Assembly: GCA_902489075.1 (NCBI GenBank)
Contig: CABTYO010000010.1
Location: 1-64,000 of the forward strand
Length of the DNA stretch: 64,000 nt
DNA from: an uncultured Faecalicatena sp.
Lineage (GTDB): Bacteria; Bacillota; Clostridia; Lachnospirales; Lachnospiraceae
Direction of reading: 5' to 3'
Below the pieces are notes generated by a model. The model was not told the origin of the DNA, did not search any database, and saw only the letters and a list, made by a program, of their open reading frames with translations. Numbering within the stretch: position 1 is the first letter of the stretch; each line of letters begins with the position of its first letter. The position numbers and the translations under genes were made by a program. This document shows positions 7,862-16,271 of the stretch, one piece after another.

Positions 7862-8842
7862 ATGGAGCAAATTTTAGAACTGTCCGCTGTAACCAGTCTG
7901 CCGGAACAGTTATGTAAACATTATGAAGGAATGGCTTTCGACGGTGAGTTTTTTTATCTGACACTGCCGGCAGAATCAAAAATCTGCAAATTCAGCCGGG
8001 ACTTTATCTTCCTTCACTGTTTTGAGGTGAACCGGCCCTATTCGGTGCTCTGCTATGACAGCATGGAACAATGCTTCTGGGGATCGGTAAACCAGCTGTC
8101 CAACACTCTTTTCCGACTGGACTGCGAACTGGAGGAAAGGGAAGAGATCCAGATCTGTAAATGCTGCAGCGTGAACTCCTGCATATGCGGATTAAGCTGC
8201 AATTGTGAAAATAATACGCTGACGGCGGCCTATGAAAACTGTGTGGCAGAGTTGACAAAAGAGGGGGAAGTGGTGCAGGTTTTAGAGAGATCTGAAAAGG
8301 ATATCAATCTGTGTGTACTTTCCATCCCGCCATTCCTGATCCTTGTTCAGAAATGCCAGCAGAGGCAGTTCCTGAAAATATTCTGCCGGAAGGAGCTGAT
8401 AGACTGTCTGTGCATCCCGGAATGTCATAAAGTAAAAGCGATCCTCTTTTGTCCCTGCTGTGGCATGAAAGGAAACAAACTCGTTCTCTTTCTTCTGGTG
8501 CTGGATTCACATTTACGTCCCTGTATTCTGAAATGTGTGCTCGATTTATGTGGAAAAAAGCTTTGTGACTGTAATTTTACATGCTGTTGTGGGCAGGGTG
8601 ACTGCAAATGCAGTATCATTGAGTCCGTGGCGAAGTCGGAATGTGCGCTGGCCCATATTCTGAATGCAGAAGGGGAAAAACTGCAGAAGGCGCTCGAACT
8701 TGCGGATAATGTCTGTGAACTGCTGGAGATAAACAGGTCTGTGCAGAAGACCATCACAAGGGTTACGTTCCTGGAACAGGTCCTTTATGCAAAATTAGAG
8801 GCAGTATTAGATTCCTGCGGGAATAAATGCGAAGAAAAATAA
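7862..8842 (+). CDS. Cysteine-rich protein with C-terminal ILNAEGE module
   Basis: 326 aa from ATG 7862, chosen because GAGGAG lies 7-8 nt upstream; earlier in-frame starts at 7799 (GTG) and 7847 lack one. The N-terminal half ('YEGMAFDGEFFYLTLPAESK', 'YSVLCYDSMEQCFWGSVNQL') resembles strands of a beta-propeller-like fold. It holds 37 cysteines (about 11%), including 'CKCCSVNSCICGLSCNCENN' and 'CNFTCCCGQGDCKC'. The C-terminal ~75 residues are the ILNAEGE module (SIIESVAKSECALAHILNAE). There is no signal peptide, so disulfide crosslinking would need assembly outside the reducing cytosol, as in spore coats, or the cysteines bind metal. Function unknown. Confidence 0.65.
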   Translation: MEQILELSAVTSLPEQLCKHYEGMAFDGEFFYLTLPAESKICKFSRDFIFLHCFEVNRPYSVLCYDSMEQCFWGSVNQLSNTLFRLDCELEEREEIQICKCCSVNSCICGLSCNCENNTLTAAYENCVAELTKEGEVVQVLERSEKDINLCVLSIPPFLILVQKCQQRQFLKIFCRKELIDCLCIPECHKVKAILFCPCCGMKGNKLVLFLLVLDSHLRPCILKCVLDLCGKKLCDCNFTCCCGQGDCKCSIIESVAKSECALAHILNAEGEKLQKALELADNVCELLEINRSVQKTITRVTFLEQVLYAKLEAVLDSCGNKCEEK

Positions 8843-8976
8843 TGAAATCCATGTAAGATTCTAATGTCCTTTTGTGATTTATATGTTAAAATAAGAATAC
8901 TAGGGATAAAGGTGCAAGTATATACATAGCAGCTGATCACGCTAACATGATCCAGCATGGCGAAAGGAGAATTGTG

Positions 8977-10038
8977 ATGAGTTTACTAATGGTAGAGAAT
9001 GAACCAAAGTTCCAGAGACTGGCCAGTGAGGTATATGAGCGGCAGTTTCGCTTGGAGTTTTACAGAGATGAGATATTGACGGCTGCCAATAAGGAACATA
9101 TATACCAGGGGACCAGGTTTTGTATTACTTATCTTCATACCGCGTATGCTTTGGAGGAACCGAAGATTTTTGAAGAGTACGCAAGATGGGTTTACCATCT
9201 GCTCTGCCCGCTGAAGCAGGACAAGACGAAGACGCAGATATATCATATGCTGCTGGGGCATTTCCAGAGTATACGTGATGCCATGGAGACTCTTATGTCA
9301 GAAGAGGAGAAGCAGAAGCTGAACTGCCTTCTTGGCCGTGCAGGCGATGCACTGGGGGAGGAATATGGTGCAGAGAATTGTACGATGCCCGGGGAACATA
9401 TGGAATATGAAGATAAGGTAGAGCGGTATCTGGGATTTCTGAAAAAGTCAGATACAAAGGGAGCTGTATCTTTTATCCTGGAATGTATCAACGGGGGAAT
9501 CCCGCTGACGAATGTATATGTGGATATTATTGCGGAAGCGATGCGCCGGGTCGGGGAACTCTGGCATCAGCACCAGATTACAGTGGATACGGAACATTAC
9601 TGTACCTCTGTGACGCAGCTTGCGATTTCCCAGATGTATCCGATTGTGTTCGGGCAGGAGAGAAGCGTTTCCCATAAGGTGCTGGTGGCATGTGCAGGAA
9701 GTGAATTACATGAGCTGGGGGCGCGTATGATAGCCGACCTCTTCGAGTACCAGGGCTGGGACAGCGTGTATCTTGGTGCGGCAGTTCCGATAGATGCCCT
9801 TCTGGCAGCCGTGGGTGAGCAGAGACCCAGTCTCGTAGCACTTTCGGTTACCATGCCGCAGCACCTGATGGCATGCAGGGAGATGGCAGAAGCGATACAC
9901 AGGAAGTATCCCGGGGTAAAGATAGCAGTTGGAGGAAATGCATTCAAAAGTACAAATGAAATCTGGAAGAACTGGAGTGTAGATGTATATACCTGTGATG
10001 CAAGGGAACTTGTGGACTGGGCAGAACATACATTGTGA
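8977..10038 (+). CDS. Cobalamin (B12)-binding sensor protein, CarH/LitR-like sensory part without HTH
   Basis: 353 aa from ATG 8977, chosen for AAGGAGA 6 nt upstream (another ATG lies at 8947). The N-terminal ~150 residues are helical and unassigned. Residues ~150-230 form the helical B12-binding cap with 'AMRRVGELWHQHQITVDTEH', which has the W and EH residues typical of light-sensing CarH-type caps. The C-terminal Rossmann-like domain has 'ELHELG', a variant of the DxHxxG motif whose His is the lower cobalt ligand. No methyltransferase or HTH domain is present. It overlaps the following GGDEF-EAL gene by 4 nt (GTGA), so it probably regulates that enzyme. The sensed signal could be light, redox or cobalamin status. 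Confidence 0.8.
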   Translation: MSLLMVENEPKFQRLASEVYERQFRLEFYRDEILTAANKEHIYQGTRFCITYLHTAYALEEPKIFEEYARWVYHLLCPLKQDKTKTQIYHMLLGHFQSIRDAMETLMSEEEKQKLNCLLGRAGDALGEEYGAENCTMPGEHMEYEDKVERYLGFLKKSDTKGAVSFILECINGGIPLTNVYVDIIAEAMRRVGELWHQHQITVDTEHYCTSVTQLAISQMYPIVFGQERSVSHKVLVACAGSELHELGARMIADLFEYQGWDSVYLGAAVPIDALLAAVGEQRPSLVALSVTMPQHLMACREMAEAIHRKYPGVKIAVGGNAFKSTNEIWKNWSVDVYTCDARELVDWAEHTL

Positions 10039-11828
10039 AGATTATGATGATTGGATATATTGCTTTTTGTGATATACAAGGGAATGTAGAAAGGGTGATC
10101 CGCAGTCTCCCAGAAGGCTTCCTTGAAAAAGGACAGAATGTGGCCAGTGTATTTCTGGATGCCGAAAAGCTGGAGAATCTGATAGAAAAGGCGGAACAGG
10201 AACCTGTATCGGATTGTCTGGTGCTCAGGCCGGAGAAATCCGCATCAGGAGGTCCGCTGATACCGGAGGAATCCGCATCAGGAGATCCGCTGATACCGGC
10301 AGTCAAAGCGCAGAAGGCGGCCGTGACAGTCAAGAAGACCCGGAACCACCTGCTTTGTCTGATCTGCAGCACAGAGGACATGGAACAGGCAGCCATGTGG
10401 ACACAGATGTGTGTCGCATTATGTGAGGAACCGGAACTTACCGAACCGGAAGAATACGGGGAGGGGTATTACGAGATACAGAAAGTGAATAATCAGCTGG
10501 TCAATTACCAGAGGGCGCTGGCAAAGGCGAATGCAAAGCTGAAACATATGCTGGAAGAGGCACGTGAGGCAAAGTGTACGATTGAGATTCTGGAGAGGGA
10601 TCCGCTGACCAATCTGTATCTGGAGAATGTCTTTTACGACAGGGCTGAAGCACTTTTGAGGGAGAATCCGGAAGTGGAATTTGACACCATCGCCATGGAT
10701 GTGGAACGGTTTAAGATTGTCAATGATGTCTTCGGACGGACATCGGGCAACAGACTGTTGTCAGATCTGGCGTTATGTCTTCAGGCCAGCCAGACAAAAG
10801 AGCATTCCCTGTTTACCAGGGCAAGGGCCGATATGTTTTTTGCACTGGTGCCCCGGGATACCAGTCTGTATGATAACCTGGAACATAATATTGAAGCATT
10901 ACTTGAGAATTATCCACTGCCGATGCGCCTGGAAGTGAAGATCGGTATCTACCAGATTGAAGACAGGGAGCTTTCAGTCCCCGGGATGTGTGACCGGGCA
11001 TATCTTGCCGCTGAAAGTATTAAGGGAGTATTCGGAAGTAATACGGCATTTTATGATGAATCCCTCCGTGAGAAGCTTCTCTTTGAGCAGAAGATTCTCA
11101 ATACAATGGAAGAATCTCTCAGGCGGGAAGATTTTCATATCTATCTGCAGCAGAAAGTGGAGATCCCGACAGGAAGGCAGATTGGTGCAGAGGTACTGGT
11201 TCGGTGGATCCACCCTGAATTCGGACTGATCTCCCCGGGAGATTTTATTCCCATCTTTGAGAAAAATGGTTTCATCTATTCGATGGACCTTTTTGTCTGG
11301 GAGAAGGCCTGTAAGCTGATTAAAAGCTGGAAGGATGCGGGCAGGGAATGTGTACCTCTTTCGGTCAATGTTTCCAGAAAAGATATTTACCACGAGGATA
11401 TGGTGCAGAACCTGTCCGATATGGTCAGAAAGTATGGAATCCGGCCCGGAGAACTGCATCTTGAGATTACAGAATCTGCATATGTGACGAATTCCAGGCA
11501 GATGCTCAATGTGATCAGCCAGCTGAGAAAGCTGGGATTCATTATTGAGATGGATGATTTTGGGAAAGGCTATTCTTCCCTGAATACCCTTTCGGAACTG
11601 CCGGTAGATATCCTTAAGATGGATCTGGAATTTTTACGGCGGGGAGAGAATACGAAGCAGAGAGAGAAGATCATGCAGTTTGTGATTAACCTGGCCAATG
11701 AATTTCATATGCCGATGATTGCAGAAGGGGTAGAGCGGGAAGACCAGGCCGAGCTTTTGAGATCAATGGGCTGCAGATACGCGCAGGGCTACTTATTCGG
11801 AAGACCGGTTCCGAGTGAAGAATTCTGA
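10035..11828 (+). CDS. Degenerate GGDEF - EAL c-di-GMP phosphodiesterase
   Basis: 597 aa from a GTG overlapping the previous stop; an ATG at 10044 is an alternative. Residues ~1-150 are unassigned and contain a tandem 11-residue duplication (ESASGxPLIPE-like). The GGDEF domain (~190-330) has lost its catalytic loop: RADMF stands where GGDEF should be, so it should not make c-di-GMP. The EAL domain (~345-597) keeps its metal and base residues: 'AEVLVRW', 'NVS', 'EITES', 'DDFGKGYSSL', 'KMD', 'AEGVE' and 'QGY'. It should therefore hydrolyse c-di-GMP. The degenerate GGDEF may bind GTP as a regulator. The tight overlap with the B12 sensor suggests control by that protein. Confidence 0.85.
   Translation: MKIMMIGYIAFCDIQGNVERVIRSLPEGFLEKGQNVASVFLDAEKLENLIEKAEQEPVSDCLVLRPEKSASGGPLIPEESASGDPLIPAVKAQKAAVTVKKTRNHLLCLICSTEDMEQAAMWTQMCVALCEEPELTEPEEYGEGYYEIQKVNNQLVNYQRALAKANAKLKHMLEEAREAKCTIEILERDPLTNLYLENVFYDRAEALLRENPEVEFDTIAMDVERFKIVNDVFGRTSGNRLLSDLALCLQASQTKEHSLFTRARADMFFALVPRDTSLYDNLEHNIEALLENYPLPMRLEVKIGIYQIEDRELSVPGMCDRAYLAAESIKGVFGSNTAFYDESLREKLLFEQKILNTMEESLRREDFHIYLQQKVEIPTGRQIGAEVLVRWIHPEFGLISPGDFIPIFEKNGFIYSMDLFVWEKACKLIKSWKDAGRECVPLSVNVSRKDIYHEDMVQNLSDMVRKYGIRPGELHLEITESAYVTNSRQMLNVISQLRKLGFIIEMDDFGKGYSSLNTLSELPVDILKMDLEFLRRGENTKQREKIMQFVINLANEFHMPMIAEGVEREDQAELLRSMGCRYAQGYLFGRPVPSEEF
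10236..10301 (+). repeat. 33-bp in-frame tandem duplication
   Basis: Two copies of a 33-nt unit (first TCCGCATCAGGAG at 10239, second at 10272) encode SASGGPLIPE and SASGDPLIPA. They lie in the non-catalytic N-terminal part of the GGDEF-EAL protein and keep the frame. Confidence 0.8.
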
Positions 11829-11925
11829 ACACAGAATAAAAGCGTTATATCCCGGTAAATGAAGCTTTCACGAATGTATGTTTTGTGGTATGATAAGAAA
11901 AATAATGAAAATCAGGAGGCGTATC

Positions 11926-13419
11926 ATGGCATTTTATTTTGACGAACCATCCAGGACTTTTAGCGAATATCTATTGATTCCGGGGTACTCATCCGCCCAG
12001 TGTATCCCATCTTCCGTAAGTCTTAAGACACCTTTGGTGAAGTTTGAAAAGGGGAAAGAGCCTGCGATCTCCATCAATATCCCGATGGTATCTGCGATTA
12101 TGCAGTCCGTCTCAGATGACCGGCTGGCCATTGCTCTGGCCCAGGAAGGCGGCATGTCCTTCATCTACGGCTCACAGCCGATCAGCGAACAGGCTGAGAT
12201 GGTAAAGAAGGTGAAGCACTACCGTGCGGGATTCGTAGTGAGTGATTCGAATGTCTCACCGGAGATGACCCTTTCGGATGTGCTTGAACTGACGGAGAGG
12301 ACAGGCCATTCTACAATCGCGGTGACTGAGGACGGCAGCCCCAGCGGGAAGCTTCTCGGAATCGTTACGAACAAGGACTACCGTGTAAGCAGGATGGGAC
12401 CGGATACGAAGGTGAAGGAGTTTATGACGAAGCTGGAGAATCTGGTGTATGCAGATGAAGATACAACGCTGAAAGAGGCGAATGATATCATCTGGGAGCA
12501 TAAGATCAACTGTCTGCCTCTGGTGAATAAGAACCAGGAGTTAGTATATCTTGTGTTCAGGAAGGATTATGATACCCATAAGAAGAATGAGAACGAGCTG
12601 ATCGATCATTCCAAGCGGTATATGGTAGGGGCAGGAATCAATACGAGAGATTATGCCGAGAGGGTGCCTGCATTGGTGGAGGCCGGTGCGGATGCGCTTT
12701 GCATTGACAGTTCAGAGGGATTTTCAGAGTGGCAGAAGCTGACCATTGATTACATCAGAGAGAATTATGGTGACAGTGTGAAGGTTGGTGCAGGGAATGT
12801 GGTTGATGCGGAAGGATTCCGTTTCCTTGCGGATGCAGGGGCAGACTTTGTGAAGGTCGGAATCGGCGGCGGTGCTATCTGTATCACCCGTGAGCAGAAG
12901 GGGATCGGAAGAGGACAGGCTACGGCCCTGATCGAGGTGGCGAAGGCCCGGGATGAGTATTATAAAGAGACCGGTGTCTATGTACCGATCTGTTCAGACG
13001 GCGGTATTGTGCATGATTATCATATTACACTGGCACTTGCAATGGGTGCAGACTTTATCATGCTGGGCAGATATTTTGCAAGATTTGATGAGAGCCCGAC
13101 CAAGAGGGTGAACATCAATGGAAGTTATATGAAGGAATACTGGGGTGAAGGAAGTGCAAGAGCCAGGAACTGGCAGCGATATGATATGGGCGGTGACAAG
13201 AAGCTTTCTTTTGAGGAAGGGGTCGACTCTTTTGTCCCATATGCCGGCAGCCTCAAGGATAATGTGAATCTGACATTGAGCAAGGTGCGTTCTACCATGT
13301 GCAACTGCGGGGCTCTTACCATTCCGGAGTTACAGGAGAAGGCAAAGATTACACTGGTGTCCTCTACAAGTATTGTAGAAGGCGGAGCGCATGATGTGAT
13401 GCTGCGTGATAAGCGCTGA
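11926..13419 (+). CDS. guaB: IMP dehydrogenase
   Basis: 497 aa from ATG 11926, with CAGGAGG spaced 6 nt; an upstream in-frame ATG at 11878 has no such site. It oxidises IMP to XMP with NAD+, the committed step to GMP. The catalytic loop is 'GIGGGAICITREQKG', with the Cys that forms the thioimidate. Two CBS domains (~105-220) start at 'LSDVLELTERTGHSTIAVTE'. The flap RY pair is in 'RARNWQRYDMGG', and 'ICSDGGI' and 'ALAMGADFIMLGRYFA' are the phosphate-binding parts. Length is normal for the family. Monocistronic, ending at a strong terminator. Confidence 0.95.
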   Translation: MAFYFDEPSRTFSEYLLIPGYSSAQCIPSSVSLKTPLVKFEKGKEPAISINIPMVSAIMQSVSDDRLAIALAQEGGMSFIYGSQPISEQAEMVKKVKHYRAGFVVSDSNVSPEMTLSDVLELTERTGHSTIAVTEDGSPSGKLLGIVTNKDYRVSRMGPDTKVKEFMTKLENLVYADEDTTLKEANDIIWEHKINCLPLVNKNQELVYLVFRKDYDTHKKNENELIDHSKRYMVGAGINTRDYAERVPALVEAGADALCIDSSEGFSEWQKLTIDYIRENYGDSVKVGAGNVVDAEGFRFLADAGADFVKVGIGGGAICITREQKGIGRGQATALIEVAKARDEYYKETGVYVPICSDGGIVHDYHITLALAMGADFIMLGRYFARFDESPTKRVNINGSYMKEYWGEGSARARNWQRYDMGGDKKLSFEEGVDSFVPYAGSLKDNVNLTLSKVRSTMCNCGALTIPELQEKAKITLVSSTSIVEGGAHDVMLRDKR

Positions 13420-13483
13420 TTAATGATATATATAATGACATATATAATAAGAAGTTGTGTTTACTGACACAGCCGGATTTGTC

Positions 13484-13525
13484 CGGGCAGAGGGTTTGTT
13501 ATGCAGATACCTCTGCCCGTTTTTT
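13484..13525 (+). terminator. Intrinsic terminator after guaB
   Basis: Perfect 10-bp arms CGGGCAGAGG (13484-13493) and CCTCTGCCCG (13510-13519), followed by six Ts. Confidence 0.9.
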
Positions 13526-13600
13526 CGGGAAGCTCTTTTGACAGTCAGTAAAAAAAGCCAGCAAAAGGCTGGTAAAAAACAGAATATAATCACACGGCAC

Positions 13601-13629
13601 TTCCACGCAGAGCGGATTCGTGGTATAAT
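13601..13629 (+). promoter_or_regulatory. Sigma-A promoter of the V4R-GGDEF operon
   Basis: TTCCAC at 13601-13606, a 17-nt spacer and a perfect TATAAT at 13624-13629, about 50 nt before the V4R gene. Confidence 0.65.
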
Positions 13630-13679
13630 ACTCCTTAAGTATGTAAAAGGTCCGGAAAACAATAAGGAGGGCTTATAAT

Positions 13680-14216
13680 ATGACTGAGAATGTATTTCTG
13701 GAGAACAGGAAGAAATTAAGTTTAGATGAATATATGAAGTTTAATACGAGTGACAGAGGGAATCTGGGAGAAGATATTCCGGTCGTGGTCTACCGTCTGC
13801 TGGAATATTCCATGCGGGAACAGCTGACAGCGCAGTTTGGGGAAGAGGAACAGATACGGATTTTCCGAAATGCAGGTTATCGGGCAGGGGTCTATTTTGC
13901 GAATAATTTACTGGACATATCAAGGCCTCTCAATCAGTTTATAGCAGACCTGCAGACACGCATGGAGGAGCTGAGGATCGGTGTGCTTCGGATCGAAAGC
14001 TTCGAGGAAGAGACCGGAGTGATCATGCTTACTGTTTCCGAGGATGCAGACTGTTCAGGGCTGCCGCTGCTCAGCGAGACGGTGTGCAATTATGATGAGG
14101 GATTTATTTCAGGAATTATGTCTACATATATGAAGAAAGAATACAGTGCAGTGGAAGTTGACTGTTGGGCAACAGGCGACAGGGTATGCCGATTCCACGT
14201 TGCACCTGTGGAGTAA
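13680..14216 (+). CDS. V4R-domain sensor protein
   Basis: 178 aa, AAGGAGG 9 nt upstream. The C-terminal ~100 residues match the V4R (4-vinyl reductase) small-molecule-binding fold, with the three-part cysteine pattern 'DADCSGLP', 'ETVCNYDEGFISGIM' and 'VDCWATGDRVCRFHV'. V4R domains bind hydrocarbons, lipids or metal-linked ligands in other proteins. It is 9 nt upstream of a GGDEF protein and presumably feeds a ligand signal to it. The N-terminal ~70 residues are a helical leader of unknown role. The ligand cannot be inferred. Confidence 0.8.
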   Translation: MTENVFLENRKKLSLDEYMKFNTSDRGNLGEDIPVVVYRLLEYSMREQLTAQFGEEEQIRIFRNAGYRAGVYFANNLLDISRPLNQFIADLQTRMEELRIGVLRIESFEEETGVIMLTVSEDADCSGLPLLSETVCNYDEGFISGIMSTYMKKEYSAVEVDCWATGDRVCRFHVAPVE

Positions 14217-14225
14217 TGGAGTGTT

Positions 14226-15515
14226 ATGAAGGAGAATGAAAACTGTGAGATGCTTTTTGAGTATTTAAGAAGTATTCTCTATGATCCCGAGGTGGAAGAA
14301 CTGAATATAGAAGAATTGGATGAGCCATATCAGAAGCTGGGGCAGGGCCTTTCTTATCTGCAGCATGCAGTGGAAGAGATGCGGGAATACTCGGCGGATC
14401 TTTCCAGAGGGAATCTGTCAGGAACCTATCCAGGAAGGGAGAATACGCTCTGCTCGAATCTGAAGAATCTTCATGCGAATCTGAACCATCTTACGTGGCA
14501 GGCAAAGCAGGTTGCAGCAGGAGATTATTCCCAGCATGTTTCCTACCTGGGAGAATTTTCGGAGGCCTTTAATACCATGACGGATCAGCTTAGGGAACGG
14601 GAGGCGCTTTTAAAGGAAGAGGCTGCCAAAGTCAAGAAGAGGGCGGAAGTCATCGAGAGCTACAACGAGCTTCTTGTAGAGCTGACGCACAAACGGAATG
14701 AGTGGATCCTTGTTGTGGATGAGAAGAGCAGGGAGATTGTATACTGCAATAAGCGGAAGGACGAAAAAAAGATTGTCTCAGAGTTTGGGAATAAGTTCAG
14801 TCAGGGGGAGAAAATCAACCCTGTTTTCTGCCAGACATGTTCGGAACGTCTTAGTTTTCTCGGCAGTATTTTGAACTGGCAGGACAGTGAGCAGTATAAG
14901 GTATGGGAGATGGGCGATGAAAAGCAGGGATTCTTCCGTATTACAACGTTCCACATTGAATGGCGGGGAAGTAATGCCTATGCCCATATCGTTGTGGATA
15001 TAACGGCAGAGAAGGCCGCAGCCGAGAAGCTGACAAGCAAAGCATATTATGATACGGGGACGGGGATACGCAACCGGCTGTATTTTGAAGAGTATATGGA
15101 GATGCTCCAGCAGGGGAATATCAAAGTCACTCTCTGTTATCTGGATCTGGACGGCCTGAAATATGTCAATGATAAGTATGGGCATAATGAAGGAGATATT
15201 TACATCAGGAATTTTGTATCCCTGATACAGAATTCATTCCGCAATTCGGATCTCTTTGCGCGGATCGGGGGCGATGAGTTCTGTATCGTCCTGCCGAACA
15301 GCCATCGCGAATCTGTGGAGAAGAAGCTGGATGAACTTCTGCATGAGTTCATTACAGAGAATGAGAAGTCCTATCCGAGAAGCTTCAGCTATGGCCTGGT
15401 GGAGATCAGTGACTGGTCCTGCGGCCAGACCATTGAGGAGCTCATCAAGATGGCAGATGCAGAGATGTATAAGTGTAAAAGAATCAATAAGAAGAGGTAT
15501 CATCAGAAGAATTAG
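14226..15515 (+). CDS. Cytosolic diguanylate cyclase with HAMP/PAS-like N-terminus
   Basis: 429 aa. Residues ~40-135 are helical and resemble a HAMP-type linker ('LSRGNLSGTYPGRENTLCSN', 'QVAAGDYSQHVSYLGEFSEA'), without membrane segments. Residues ~150-265 look PAS-like ('EWILVVDEKSREIVYCN'). The C-terminal GGDEF domain (~275-429) has intact 'ARIGGDEF' and 'YLDLDGLKYVNDKYGHNEGD', so it should be an active cyclase. It shares a transcript with the V4R gene, so the pair likely forms a two-protein ligand-to-c-di-GMP pathway. A conserved 'CQTCSERL' in the PAS part could bind metal or heme, which is speculative. Confidence 0.85.
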   Translation: MKENENCEMLFEYLRSILYDPEVEELNIEELDEPYQKLGQGLSYLQHAVEEMREYSADLSRGNLSGTYPGRENTLCSNLKNLHANLNHLTWQAKQVAAGDYSQHVSYLGEFSEAFNTMTDQLREREALLKEEAAKVKKRAEVIESYNELLVELTHKRNEWILVVDEKSREIVYCNKRKDEKKIVSEFGNKFSQGEKINPVFCQTCSERLSFLGSILNWQDSEQYKVWEMGDEKQGFFRITTFHIEWRGSNAYAHIVVDITAEKAAAEKLTSKAYYDTGTGIRNRLYFEEYMEMLQQGNIKVTLCYLDLDGLKYVNDKYGHNEGDIYIRNFVSLIQNSFRNSDLFARIGGDEFCIVLPNSHRESVEKKLDELLHEFITENEKSYPRSFSYGLVEISDWSCGQTIEELIKMADAEMYKCKRINKKRYHQKN

Positions 15516-15559
15516 GACATCTCCTGGGTGTGCTGCATCATTATCTTGGATGAGGTTAC

Positions 15560-15612
15560 GAGGAAGTAGCGAAGAGGATTTCGAATATCCGCTTTAGTTA
15601 CTTCCTCTTTTT
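15560..15612. terminator. Terminator shared by convergent genes
   Basis: Arms GAGGAAGTA (15560-15568) and TACTTCCTC (15599-15607), followed by TTTTT. It overlaps the 3' end of the minus-strand membrane protein gene. Confidence 0.75.
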
Positions 15613-16002
15613 ATAGAAACTCATTATTTTGCGGATTAGAAAGAGAATTATAGATAATCCCCCCATCACAATAAGAGAAATAAAAATATATATGACAATC
15701 AATAACATTCCAAAAGCACCATCACCAGTAAATAGTAAATTAATACATTTAACAGATAAGATTTGCCACGATATCATAAATAGAAAATATACAAATATAT
15801 CTTTTACTCCAAAATTTTTTGTGATTTTGACATAGCAAAAAAAATGAATTATGCCTAATAAAACTGCGATTCTTTCCATGTGGTTTATAGATATAAAGAA
15901 GACTTCTTTAAATTTAAACGCTGCTACAGTAAGATAGAAACCCCAATATGCAATTATTGTTAAAAAGCTAAAGAAAATTCCCTTTAAAACAGTCTTTGTC
16001 AT
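15598..16002 (-). CDS. Small four-helix membrane protein, unknown function
   Basis: 134 aa from ATG 16002, chosen for AGGAG 8 nt upstream. About four hydrophobic segments are visible: 'GIFFSFLTIIAYWGFYLTVA', 'IAVLLGIIHFFCYV', 'IFVYFLFMISWQILSV' and 'MLLIVIYIFISLIVMGGLSI', followed by a basic tail, FYKKRK. I recognise no family. The gene is much more AT-rich than its neighbours, which suggests recent acquisition. It stands alone. Confidence 0.6.
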   Translation of the reverse strand: MTKTVLKGIFFSFLTIIAYWGFYLTVAAFKFKEVFFISINHMERIAVLLGIIHFFCYVKITKNFGVKDIFVYFLFMISWQILSVKCINLLFTGDGAFGMLLIVIYIFISLIVMGGLSIILFLIRKIMSFYKKRK

Positions 16003-16188
16003 AAACATCACTCCTCATTGCTTTGGATTTATTCTTTATAGTAATACCCCTCCTTCATCTTTAATGGTATATTCATAAAACAATCCAATTTTACTTTCTC
16101 CAATTTGATTATTGAGTTAATTTCGTAAAATCTTATAATAATCATTATGAAGAAAGGAATTTAATTGTCCCTGTTCCCCACGAAAATA

Positions 16189-16235
16189 TCTCCGTAAGAA
16201 TCGGGGTTCCTCCTGTTGATTGATTCTTACGGAGA
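16189..16235 (-). terminator. Hairpin terminator after ade
   Basis: Perfect 14-bp arms TCTCCGTAAGAATC (16189-16202) and GATTCTTACGGAGA (16222-16235). On the minus strand it is followed by ATATTTTC and lies 37 nt beyond the ade stop. Confidence 0.7.
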
Positions 16236-16271
16236 CGTTTCTAATCTATTGGGGAAAAGTCAAAGCGAGAT

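Noticed and set aside
10600..11030. Active diguanylate cyclase in the GGDEF-EAL protein
   Set aside because: The catalytic GGDEF loop reads RADMF, so cyclase activity is not expected.
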